From positions 1-64,000 of the forward strand of contig NZ_JAUYRO010000096.1 of the NCBI RefSeq assembly GCF_030696805.1: 64,000 nucleotides of DNA, written 5' to 3'. Positions 46,711-54,634 of this stretch are shown here, piece by piece. Position 1 is the stretch's first letter. Each line of letters begins with the position of its first letter. Below the pieces are notes generated by a model. That model was not told the DNA's origin and did not search any database. It saw only the letters and a program-made list of their open reading frames with translations. Origin of the DNA: Methyloversatilis sp. (GTDB lineage Bacteria > Pseudomonadota > Gammaproteobacteria > Burkholderiales > Rhodocyclaceae). The translations under genes were made by a program, and so were the position numbers.

Positions 46711-47350
46711 GAAAAAAGTGTTGTTCTCGCTGTTATGCATGTTTTCCGCTGCGCTGCCGTTGCAGGCGCAGACGCTGCTTGTTGTCGGCGACAGTCTGTC
46801 AGCCGGTTACGGTCTGCGCCAGCATGAAGCCTGGCCGGTACTGCTCGGGCAGAAACTGGCGCAGGCGGGTTACGCCCATTCGGTCGTCAACGCGAGCACC
46901 AGCGGGGACACCACGGCCAACGGATTGTCGCGCATCGACGCGGCACTCGCGGCGCACAAGCCCGCCATCGTCATTCTCGCGCTCGGCGCCAATGACGGAC
47001 TGCGCGGCCTGCCCGTCAGAAGCATGCGCGAAAATATCGAATCCATGACCCGCAAGGCGCAGGCGGCGGGTGCCAAGGTGCTGATCGCCGGCATGCAGCT
47101 GCCGCCGAACTACGGCCCCGACTACACGCAAAAGTTCGCCGATACCTTCAGCGAGGTCGCGACGGCCACCCGCTCTGCTTTGCTGCCTTTCCTGCTTGAT
47201 GGCTTCGCCGCCGATCCGCGAAGCTTCCTGCCGGATGGCGTGCATCCAGTTGCCAGTGTGCAGTCGCGCATCGTCGACAATATCTGGACGCCGCTCAAGC
47301 CGCTGCTTGGCAAGGCGTCAGACAGCGCGTCGGCCGCGCGTCAGCGGTGA
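46709..47350 (+). CDS. tesA: Arylesterase/acyl-CoA thioesterase TesA (GDSL, periplasmic)
   Basis: A multifunctional SGNH hydrolase: thioesterase I, protease I and lysophospholipase L1. The 213 residues begin with the signal peptide MKKVLFSLLCMFSAALPLQA. Catalytic blocks are GDSLSAGYG (Ser), LGANDGL (Asn) and DGVHP (Asp-His). ATG 46709 shares the tetranucleotide CATG with the divergent ybbA start, so each gene's control region would lie inside the other. A GGAG lies 11 bases upstream. Function and location follow the family. Confidence 0.92.
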   Translation: MKKVLFSLLCMFSAALPLQAQTLLVVGDSLSAGYGLRQHEAWPVLLGQKLAQAGYAHSVVNASTSGDTTANGLSRIDAALAAHKPAIVILALGANDGLRGLPVRSMRENIESMTRKAQAAGAKVLIAGMQLPPNYGPDYTQKFADTFSEVATATRSALLPFLLDGFAADPRSFLPDGVHPVASVQSRIVDNIWTPLKPLLGKASDSASAARQR

Positions 47351-47498
47351 CCGGAGTGCGGATGGGCAATACGCGGGGGACCTCTGCCTACATCTGTGGC
47401 GTAGCGCATCGGCAAGTCGATCGTCCTTCGCCCGGCGCGCTACCATCGCTGGCCGCAGTACTTCAAGACAAGGTTGTCATGCACAGGATTGCCCAGCG

Positions 47499-48617
47499 AT
47501 GAGCGACGCTCAGCTTCCCCGGCGACCGGCGGGAATGGCGACGATCCATCAGTTGCACGACTTCGACGCCCTCATCGATACCCGTTCGCCGGCCGAATTC
47601 GCGCTCGACCATGTGCCGGGTGCGATCAACTGTCCGGCGCTCGACGACGCGCAGCGTGCAGAAATCGGCACGCTGTACAAACAAGTGTCGCCCTTCGTCG
47701 CCAAGCGGCGCGGCGCGGCGCTGGTCGCCCTGAACATCGGCCGACACCTGCTGGAAACCTTTCACGACAAGGGGCCGGACTGGCGTCCGCTCATTTATTG
47801 CTGGCGGGGCGGCAAGCGCAGCGGCGCCTTCGTCACCGTGCTCCGCCAGATCGGCTGGGACGCGCACCAGCTCGAAGGCGGCTACAAGCGCTACCGACGC
47901 GATGTGCTCGACCGGCTTGCCGCTGCGCCAGCCCAGCTTGATTTCCGCGTGCTGAGCGGACCGACCGGCAGCGCCAAGAGCCGGGTGCTCGAAAGGCTGG
48001 CCGCACGTGGCGAACAGGTGCTTGATCTGGAGGCGCTGGCCGCGCACAAGGGTTCGGTGCTGGGCCGACAGCCCGGCCAGCCACAACCGCCGCAGCGCTG
48101 GTTCGAGTCTCAGCTGCATGCGGCACTGGCGACCTTCGATCCGACGCGCCCGGTGTACACCGAAGCGGAAAGCCGGCGCATCGGACTGGTTTCGCTGCCG
48201 AACGAGCTGATCGAGCGCATGCGGGCAGCGCGCTGCCTGCGCATCGATGCTTCGGTTGCCGCCCGTACGGACTTCCTGCTGCGCGACTACGACTACCTCA
48301 CGAGCGATGCCGAGTCGCTGATTGCCGAGCTCGAACGGCTGACCGATCTGCGCGGACACGACACGATAGGCGCCTGGTCGGCGCTGGCGCGCGCCGGAGA
48401 CTGGCGCACCCTGGTCGCGGCGCTGCTGGAACAACACTACGACCCGCTCTATCGGCGATCGCAGCAGTACAACTTTGCACGCCACCCGGATGCGCCCACC
48501 TTCTCGGCCGACCGGCTCGACGCAGCGGGCATCGACGCGCTGGCGGCACAGATCATCCGGCACACCGGTCAGGGCACTTTCGACGACGTGTCGGCGCGCA
48601 CCGCGCAGATGCGCTGA
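47499..48617 (+). CDS. mnmH: tRNA 2-selenouridine synthase
   Basis: Replaces sulfur by selenium at the wobble 2-thiouridine of tRNAs for Lys, Glu and Gln, via geranylation, using selenophosphate. The 372 residues have an N-terminal rhodanese domain with the catalytic Cys in IYCWRGGKRSG and a P-loop domain. The Walker A motif reads GPTGSAKS, with Ala in place of the usual Gly before Lys. ATG 47499 is taken with a weak ribosome site. Its 3' end overlaps the convergent methyltransferase gene by 49 bases. selD is not in the window. Confidence 0.9.
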   Translation: MSDAQLPRRPAGMATIHQLHDFDALIDTRSPAEFALDHVPGAINCPALDDAQRAEIGTLYKQVSPFVAKRRGAALVALNIGRHLLETFHDKGPDWRPLIYCWRGGKRSGAFVTVLRQIGWDAHQLEGGYKRYRRDVLDRLAAAPAQLDFRVLSGPTGSAKSRVLERLAARGEQVLDLEALAAHKGSVLGRQPGQPQPPQRWFESQLHAALATFDPTRPVYTEAESRRIGLVSLPNELIERMRAARCLRIDASVAARTDFLLRDYDYLTSDAESLIAELERLTDLRGHDTIGAWSALARAGDWRTLVAALLEQHYDPLYRRSQQYNFARHPDAPTFSADRLDAAGIDALAAQIIRHTGQGTFDDVSARTAQMR

Positions 48618-49120
48618 ATCATGGCCGGTGCCGGCATGGCGAGTTCGCCCTGTTCGAACGCCAGAACGCGCCCCCAGCTGCGTGCCCAGTCGAACAGTTC
48701 GTCCGGACGGAGCAGGAAATCGGGGTTCGACGGCTTGCCGAAACGCTCGTTGCCCAGCATGAAGGTTTCGTAGATCAGCACGCCGCCCGGTCTCAGCAGC
48801 GCGGCCAGCTCCGCGAGCCTCGGCCGGAAAAGGTAGCGCGTCACCACCACCGCATCGAAGCTGGCAGCGACCCAGGGCCACGGGTCCTGTTCGAGATCGG
48901 CGCACAGCGTGCGCACGCCTTGCACCTCAGCCAACTCGGCGAGCGCGGCCGCATCACGATCGGCTGCCAGCACGCGCAAGCCCTGACCTGCCAGCCAGCG
49001 GGCATGCCGGCCGGCGCCGCTGGCGAAATCGAGGATTTCCGCGCCGGGTGCACAGAGCGCCGCGAAACGGGTGACCCATTCCGATGGCGTCTGACTGGAA
49101 AAGTGGGGATGAGAGGGCAT
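48569..49120 (-). CDS. Class I SAM-dependent methyltransferase
   Basis: A 183-residue methyltransferase. SAM motif I is ILDFASGAGRHARWLAGQG (about 30-48), followed by VLAADRD and the motif IV region FDAVVVTRYLF, with LRPGGVLIYETFMLG. This resembles the small methyltransferases of the UbiE/tellurite TehB-like group, but no specific substrate is indicated. ATG 49120 gives a compact start, with AAGG about 8 bases upstream; a longer reading in the same frame crosses the promoter region of the histidine kinase. The 3' end overlaps mnmH on the other strand. Confidence 0.8.
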   Translation of the reverse strand: MPSHPHFSSQTPSEWVTRFAALCAPGAEILDFASGAGRHARWLAGQGLRVLAADRDAAALAELAEVQGVRTLCADLEQDPWPWVAASFDAVVVTRYLFRPRLAELAALLRPGGVLIYETFMLGNERFGKPSNPDFLLRPDELFDWARSWGRVLAFEQGELAMPAPAMIQRICAVRADTSSKVP

Positions 49121-49190
49121 CGGAAGGCCTTTATTCAAGGTTGTCGGTGGTCGGGGCGGCATTATCATCCGAGGCACTTCAAGGAAAACA

Positions 49191-50897
49191 ATGTTTCGCA
49201 CTGCGGATATGCCGGCCTCCCCCATGACCGCCAGCGGTTTCTTCCTGTGGCGGGCGCTGCCACTGGCCATTCTGGCAGGCGCGGTCGCGGCCAGCGTGTC
49301 GGTGCCGATCGGCTTTGCCGTGTTCCTGATCGCCAGCGGCATCGGCGCGGCAGCATCGCGACAGCTCACCGTTGCCGCCGGACGCCTGGCCGCCCAGGAC
49401 AGCGAAAACCTTCGCCAGCAGGACTTCGCCGATCTGGCGGCCGACTGGCACTGGGAAACCGATTCCGGATTGAGACTTCGGGTGTCGCAAACGCGTCCGG
49501 TGCTGGGCAATGCGCTCGACATCGTCGCGGTGAATGGCCTTCAGTTCTGGAAGATTGATGCGCTGTCGCCGGTGCACGGCGACTGGGAAGAGTGCCATCG
49601 CTTGATTCAGTCGCGTCAGCCCATGCATCTGCACCTGGTCCTGCGACTGCCCGATGGCAACGTACGGCACATCGACCTGCATGGCCGACCGGTGACCGAC
49701 GCGAAAGGCGAGTTCTGCGGCTACCGCGGCACCGGGCGCGACGAAAGTGCCTTCGTGCAGTCGACGCGTGCCCTGCGCGAGCTGGAAACGCGGCATCGCG
49801 AAATGGTGAATCACCTGCGCGAAGTCATTTTCCGCATCGATGCCCGTGGCCGTTTCACCTATCTGAATCGGGCCTGGGAAGACCTGACCGGCCAGCCGGT
49901 GTCGCAGGCCATCGGTCAGCGTGTGCTGCGCTGGCTGTCGAAAGACGAAGCGCGCTATCTGCTCGCCAGACTTGAACCCCTGCTCGACGGTCGCCGCGAC
50001 TCGATGCAGGTCGAGGTGCGCACCCATACCGCCGGTCAGCCGGCGCGCTGGCTCGAAATCGCGATCAGTGCGCGCTTCGACGGCAGCGGCGGCCTGGAAA
50101 GCCTGTCCGGCAGCATCGAGGACATCACTCAGCGCAAACAGGCCGAATCGACGCTGTACGACATGAATGCCGAACTGGAACGGCGGGTGAAGCGGCGTAC
50201 CGCAGAACTCGAAGCGTCGAATCGCGAACTGGAAGCCTTTTCCTACTCGGTGTCGCATGACCTGCGCAACCCGCTGCGAGCGATCGACGGCTTTTCGCAG
50301 ATCATCATCGAGGATTACGGCGACCAGCTCGACAAGATGGCGCACAGCCACCTCGGACGCATCCGGGCGGCGTCTCAGAAGCTGTCCACGCTGATCGACG
50401 ACCTGATCGAACTGGGGCGCCTGACGCGTGCGCCGATCAGCCGCGTGGTGGTCGACCTGTCGGCTATCGCACGCACCATCGCGCGCGAGTTGCACGCGGA
50501 GGCGCCCGAACGCGAAGCGCGCGTGTCGATCGGCCTGCACCTGATGGCGCGTGTCGACCCGATGCTCGCGCGCGTCATGCTCGAGCACCTGTTGCGCAAT
50601 GCGTGGGCTTTCACCGCCGACTGCGCGCCGGCCGAGATCGAATTCGACGCCCGGCTGCGCAATCGCGAAGTCGTGTTCCACGTGCGTGACAACGGCGCCG
50701 GCTTCGACATGGCGCACGTATCGCAGTTGTTCCGCCCGTTCAACCGGCTGCACGATCAAGCCGATAACAGTGGTACCGGTATCGGACTGGCAACCGTGCA
50801 GCGTATCGTGCACCGCCATGGCGGTCGCATCTGGGCCGAAGGCGCCCCCGGCAAAGGGGCGAGCTTCTATTTCACCTTGCCAGATCCGGCAGGCTGA
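49191..50897 (+). CDS. PAS-domain sensor histidine kinase
   Basis: A 568-residue membrane-anchored histidine kinase with one or two N-terminal helices (about 18-55) and almost no periplasmic part. Two PAS-like domains (about 80-185 and 200-315) are followed by a coiled coil (about 318-350). HisKA has the phospho-acceptor H in SYSVSHDLRNPLRAI. HATPase_c has LRNAWAF at the N-box, DNGAGFDM and GTGIGLATVQRIV. There is no receiver domain and no adjacent response regulator, so it is an orphan kinase. It resembles bacteriophytochrome-like kinases without the chromophore domain. Confidence 0.9.
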   Translation: MFRTADMPASPMTASGFFLWRALPLAILAGAVAASVSVPIGFAVFLIASGIGAAASRQLTVAAGRLAAQDSENLRQQDFADLAADWHWETDSGLRLRVSQTRPVLGNALDIVAVNGLQFWKIDALSPVHGDWEECHRLIQSRQPMHLHLVLRLPDGNVRHIDLHGRPVTDAKGEFCGYRGTGRDESAFVQSTRALRELETRHREMVNHLREVIFRIDARGRFTYLNRAWEDLTGQPVSQAIGQRVLRWLSKDEARYLLARLEPLLDGRRDSMQVEVRTHTAGQPARWLEIAISARFDGSGGLESLSGSIEDITQRKQAESTLYDMNAELERRVKRRTAELEASNRELEAFSYSVSHDLRNPLRAIDGFSQIIIEDYGDQLDKMAHSHLGRIRAASQKLSTLIDDLIELGRLTRAPISRVVVDLSAIARTIARELHAEAPEREARVSIGLHLMARVDPMLARVMLEHLLRNAWAFTADCAPAEIEFDARLRNREVVFHVRDNGAGFDMAHVSQLFRPFNRLHDQADNSGTGIGLATVQRIVHRHGGRIWAEGAPGKGASFYFTLPDPAG

Positions 50898-51152
50898 GCG
50901 GGATGTTAGTGAGTTTATATTGCGATTGCACATTTATTTTTTTCTAGATTCAACTTTATAAAGTCAGATCAAGTGCCTAATTAAATGATGTTTATATTTG
51001 ATTGACAAAGATTGTGGTTTTCCACAAGCGGAACTTGTGCTGCGATGCAATATACTGAGATCAAGGTGCCAGGCATCACCGCGTACGGCAGCAGCAAGGC
51101 TGGCAATCACCGCCACCACCGCTGACGACATCGCAGCGCCAAGGGAGTCCCC
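50898..51152. other. AT-rich intergenic region before the Pat-type gene
   Basis: This 255-base spacer contains no gene. It is markedly richer in A/T than its surroundings (about 50900-51060). It holds a perfect TTGACA (51002-51007) without a matching -10, a palindrome TTGTGG-TTTT-CCACAA (51012-51027) and TATACT (51051-51056). It looks like a regulatory or promoter region for the downstream gene, though I cannot fix one promoter. Confidence 0.45.
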
Positions 51153-53846
51153 ATGCAGTACGAGCACTATCTGAAGTCCATGTTCGAACCGCAGTCGGTC
51201 GCCATCGTCGGCGCCAGCGAGCGGCACGATTCGATCGGCGCGGTCCTGATCCGCAACATGCTCGACGCGCGCTTCAACGGCGCGTTGCACGCCATCAATC
51301 CCAAACACGATTCCGTCCAGGGAGTGCCTTGTGTCGCGCGCCTCGATGATCTGCGCAAGCGGCCCGATCTGGCGGTGATCTGCACGCCGGCAGCCACGGT
51401 GCCGGGATTGATCGATGAATGCGGCCGGGCCGGCATCAAGTCGGCGGTCGTCATCAGCGCCGGCTTCGCTGAAAGCGGCCCGGCAGGCGCCGAACTCGAG
51501 CGGCGCACCCGCATCGCGGCCAAGCGCGGCGGCGTGCGCATCATCGGCCCCAACTGCCTCGGCCTGATGCGACCGTCGATCGGCCTGAATGCCACTTTTG
51601 CGCGCGCTGCAGGCAGCCCCGGCAGCATCGGCCTCATTTCTCAGTCCGGCGCCATCTGCACCGCCCTGCTCGACTGGGCGCAGACGAACGGAATCGGTTT
51701 TTCGACCGTGGTATCGCTGGGCGCATCGATCGATGTCGATTTCGGCGAAATCCTCGACTACATGATTGCCGACCCGCGTACCGAAAGCATCTTCATGTAC
51801 ATCGAAGGTATCCGAGACGCGCGCCGCTTCATGAGTGCGGTACGCGCCGCTGCACGGGTCAAGCCGGTGCTGGCGATCAAGGTCGGGCGTCATCCGGCGG
51901 GCACCAGGGCGGTGGCGTCACACACCGGTGCCATGGTCGGGTCGGACGATGTGTTCGATGCGGCATTGTGCCGTGCCGGCGTGGTGCGCCTGGCGAACAT
52001 GGGCCAGATGTTCTCGGCTGCGAATGCACTGTTCACTGGCTTCAAGCCATCCGGCAAACGCCTCGCCGTGGTGACCAACGGTGGCGGGCCGGGCGTCATG
52101 GCGGCCGACCGGGCGGCTGATCTGGGCATCGAACTGGCTGCGCTGTCGCCGGAAACGATGGCGGCGCTCAATGGCGCACTGCCGCCGACCTGGTCACACG
52201 CGAACCCGATCGACCTGATCGGCGATGCCGATGCCGCGCGCTACGGCGCAGCACTGAAGGCTGTGCTGGCGGATCCGGGTGTCGATGGCGTACTGACGCT
52301 GCTGACACCGCAGGCGATGACACAGCCAACCGCCGTGGCCGAAACGGTCATCGCCATCGCTGCCACCGCGCACAAGCCACTGATGACCTGCTGGATGGGG
52401 GGCGAACAGGTGCGTGCCGCGCGCGCACTGTTCGAGGCGGCGCACCTGCCGACGTTCCGCTCGCCCGAGCCGGCGGTCGAACTGTTCCACCATATATCTT
52501 CCTATTACCAGAACCAGCAGTTGCTGCGCCACGCGCCCGCATCGCTGGCGCAGGACCTCGACCCGCCGTCGGTCGAATCGGCCCGGCTGGTGATCGAGAC
52601 CGCGTTGTCCGAAAGGCGCACTGTGCTGACCGAAATGGAATCGAAGGCGCTGCTTGCCGCTTTCCGCATTCCGATCGCGCAGACCGTGGTGGCGCGCAGC
52701 GCGACCGAAGCCATGGTGTACGCAGAAGAAATGGGTCTGCCGGTTGCGATGAAGATCGATTCGCCCGACATCACGCACAAGAGCGACGTCGGCGGCGTGC
52801 GTTTGCACGTCGATAACCTGCGCGCAGTGCGCGACTGCTGGCAGGAACTGATGGCCGAAGTCGGCCGGCGCAAACCCGATGCCCGGCTGACCGGCGTGTC
52901 GATCGAACCCATGGTGACCAAACCCAACGCGCGTGAGCTGTTCGTCGGCGTGGTGCATGACGATGTGTTCGGGCCGGTCATCAGTTTCGGCCACGGCGGC
53001 ACGCGCATCGAGGTGCTGCGCGATCGCGCGGTGACGCTTCCACCGATCAATGTCGAACTGGCGCGCGATGCCATTCAGCGCACCCGCGTGTCGGCCATGC
53101 TGGGCGAATTCCGCGGTATGCCGGCGATCGACATGGACGCGCTTGAACGGGTGCTGATCCGCGTGTCCGAAATGGTGTGTGAGCTGCCGTGGATACGCGA
53201 AATGGACATCAACCCGCTGCTGGTCGATGAAAGCGGCTGCGTGGCGGTGGATGCGCGCATCATCCTGGCCGATGTATTGCCGACCGCAACCCCCTACTCG
53301 CACATGGCGATCCACCCCTATCCGGCGCGGCTGGAACATGTGGTGAATCTGCCCAATGGCGCGCGCACCATCATCCGACCGATCCGGCCGGAAGATTCAG
53401 ACCGCGAAGCCGACTTCGTGCGCGCCCTGTCGCCGGAAACGCGCTACCTCAGGTTCATGAGCACGATCAAGGAGTTGCCGGGCCCGCTGCTGGCACGACT
53501 GACGCAAATCGACTACGACCGCGAAATGGCGCTGGTGGCCATAACCGGTGATGGCGACAACGAAGAGCAGATCGGCGTGTGTCGCTATGTGGTCAATCCG
53601 GACGGCGAATCGTGCGAATTCGCCATCGTCATCGCCGATGCCTGGCAGCGTCAGGGTCTCGCCCGCACGATGATGAACCTGCTGATCGAAGCCGCACGCG
53701 AACGAGGGCTCAAGGTGATGGAAGGCGTGTTTCTCGCCAACAACGAACGCATGTTGCGTTTTGTGCAGAGCCTGGGCTTCCACATCAACCGCGATCCGGA
53801 AGACAGTTCGCTGTTCAACGGCGAACTGGATCTGCGTCCGTCGTGA
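51153..53846 (+). CDS. pat: Pat-type NDP-forming acyl-CoA synthetase fused to GNAT acetyltransferase
   Basis: An 897-residue protein lysine acetyltransferase/acetate-CoA ligase-like protein. Domains are CoA-binding (about 10-140), succinyl-CoA ligase-like flavodoxin domains (about 150-470), ATP-grasp (about 480-700) and C-terminal GNAT (about 725-890). The synthetase His region is intact (ASHTGAMVGSDD), whereas enterobacterial Pat proteins are reported to have lost that histidine. The enzyme may thus still make acyl-CoA or signal through it. GNAT motifs include RYLRFMS and WQRQGLARTMM. The gene stands alone with AGGGAG before its ATG and is followed by an overlapping tag. Confidence 0.9.
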   Translation: MQYEHYLKSMFEPQSVAIVGASERHDSIGAVLIRNMLDARFNGALHAINPKHDSVQGVPCVARLDDLRKRPDLAVICTPAATVPGLIDECGRAGIKSAVVISAGFAESGPAGAELERRTRIAAKRGGVRIIGPNCLGLMRPSIGLNATFARAAGSPGSIGLISQSGAICTALLDWAQTNGIGFSTVVSLGASIDVDFGEILDYMIADPRTESIFMYIEGIRDARRFMSAVRAAARVKPVLAIKVGRHPAGTRAVASHTGAMVGSDDVFDAALCRAGVVRLANMGQMFSAANALFTGFKPSGKRLAVVTNGGGPGVMAADRAADLGIELAALSPETMAALNGALPPTWSHANPIDLIGDADAARYGAALKAVLADPGVDGVLTLLTPQAMTQPTAVAETVIAIAATAHKPLMTCWMGGEQVRAARALFEAAHLPTFRSPEPAVELFHHISSYYQNQQLLRHAPASLAQDLDPPSVESARLVIETALSERRTVLTEMESKALLAAFRIPIAQTVVARSATEAMVYAEEMGLPVAMKIDSPDITHKSDVGGVRLHVDNLRAVRDCWQELMAEVGRRKPDARLTGVSIEPMVTKPNARELFVGVVHDDVFGPVISFGHGGTRIEVLRDRAVTLPPINVELARDAIQRTRVSAMLGEFRGMPAIDMDALERVLIRVSEMVCELPWIREMDINPLLVDESGCVAVDARIILADVLPTATPYSHMAIHPYPARLEHVVNLPNGARTIIRPIRPEDSDREADFVRALSPETRYLRFMSTIKELPGPLLARLTQIDYDREMALVAITGDGDNEEQIGVCRYVVNPDGESCEFAIVIADAWQRQGLARTMMNLLIEAARERGLKVMEGVFLANNERMLRFVQSLGFHINRDPEDSSLFNGELDLRPS

Positions 53847-54460
53847 TCGCCCTGCCCGCCCGCTGCAGCTGGTGCGGGCAGGACCCGTTGTATGTCGGCT
53901 ATCACGACACTGAATGGGGCGTGCCGGTGCGCAACGAGGCCGCGCTGTTCGAACGGCTCATTCTCGAAGGAGCGCAGGCCGGTCTGGCCTGGATCACGAT
54001 ACTGCGCAAGCGCGAAGGCTACCGGCGCGCCTTCGACGGCTTCGACGCCGCGCGCATTGCGCGGTACGGCGATGAAGACCGTGCGCGCCTGATGGCCGAC
54101 GCCGGCATCGTGCGCAACCGGCTGAAGATCGACGCCACGATCGGCAACGCGCGCGCGCTGCTTGCGCTGCACGAGCGCGACGAATCGCTCGCCGGCTTGC
54201 TTTGGGACCAAGTGGACGGTCAACCGCTGATTAACCACTGGCGCCGTCCGGCCGACTGCCCGACCACGTCCGACCTGTCGGACCAGCTGTCGAAGCGGCT
54301 CGCCCAGCGCGGCTTCCGCTTCGTCGGCAGCACCATCGTGTATGCCTGGATGCAGTCGGTTGGCGTCGTGAACGACCACATGGTCGACTGCTTCCGTCAT
54401 CGCGAACTGGTGCGTCCGCTGCCCCCTCACCCGGCGCTGCGCGCCACCCTCCCCCGCTGA
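53843..54460 (+). CDS. tag: DNA-3-methyladenine glycosylase I
   Basis: Removes N3-methyladenine from alkylated DNA. The 205 residues start at GTG 53843, overlapping the upstream stop (GTGA). The zinc and catalytic signature is present: CSWCGQDPLY, YHDTEWGVPV, LILEGAQAGLAWITILRKRE and, near the C-terminus, VVNDHMVDCFRH. Family length is normal, with a short hydrophobic C-terminus PLPPHPALRATLPR. It is followed by a GC-rich repeat block and the helicase gene; a role in DNA repair is a shared theme with lhr and pdeM. Confidence 0.93.
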   Translation: MIALPARCSWCGQDPLYVGYHDTEWGVPVRNEAALFERLILEGAQAGLAWITILRKREGYRRAFDGFDAARIARYGDEDRARLMADAGIVRNRLKIDATIGNARALLALHERDESLAGLLWDQVDGQPLINHWRRPADCPTTSDLSDQLSKRLAQRGFRFVGSTIVYAWMQSVGVVNDHMVDCFRHRELVRPLPPHPALRATLPR

Positions 54461-54511
54461 GGCGGGAGAGGGTATGAACCACGACCCGCACGCAGACCGC
54501 TCCTGCCATGC

Positions 54512-54561
54512 CCCGCTCCCGCTCCCGCTCCCGCTCCCGCCTCTGCGGGAGCGGGAGCGAG
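54512..54561. repeat. GCTCCC hexanucleotide repeat forming a hairpin
   Basis: About 4.5 copies of GCTCCC run from 54513 to 54540, followed after a CTCT loop by GCGGGAGCGGGAGCGAG (54545-54561). The arms are complementary, so the block can fold as a strong hairpin. A second inverted repeat (CTCCCGC with GCGGGAG) lies at about 54450-54473. The region is a spacer between tag and the helicase gene. Confidence 0.8.
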
Positions 54562-54634
54562 TGTTCTGGCGCATAGGCGAACCGTCGCGGCGCGCGATAG
54601 TCTGAGCGCCGTCCTCAATGCGCACGCACTGCTG

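Noticed and set aside
54512-54561. CRISPR-like array
   Set aside because: The repeats are six bases long and directly adjacent with no spacers; they form a hairpin.
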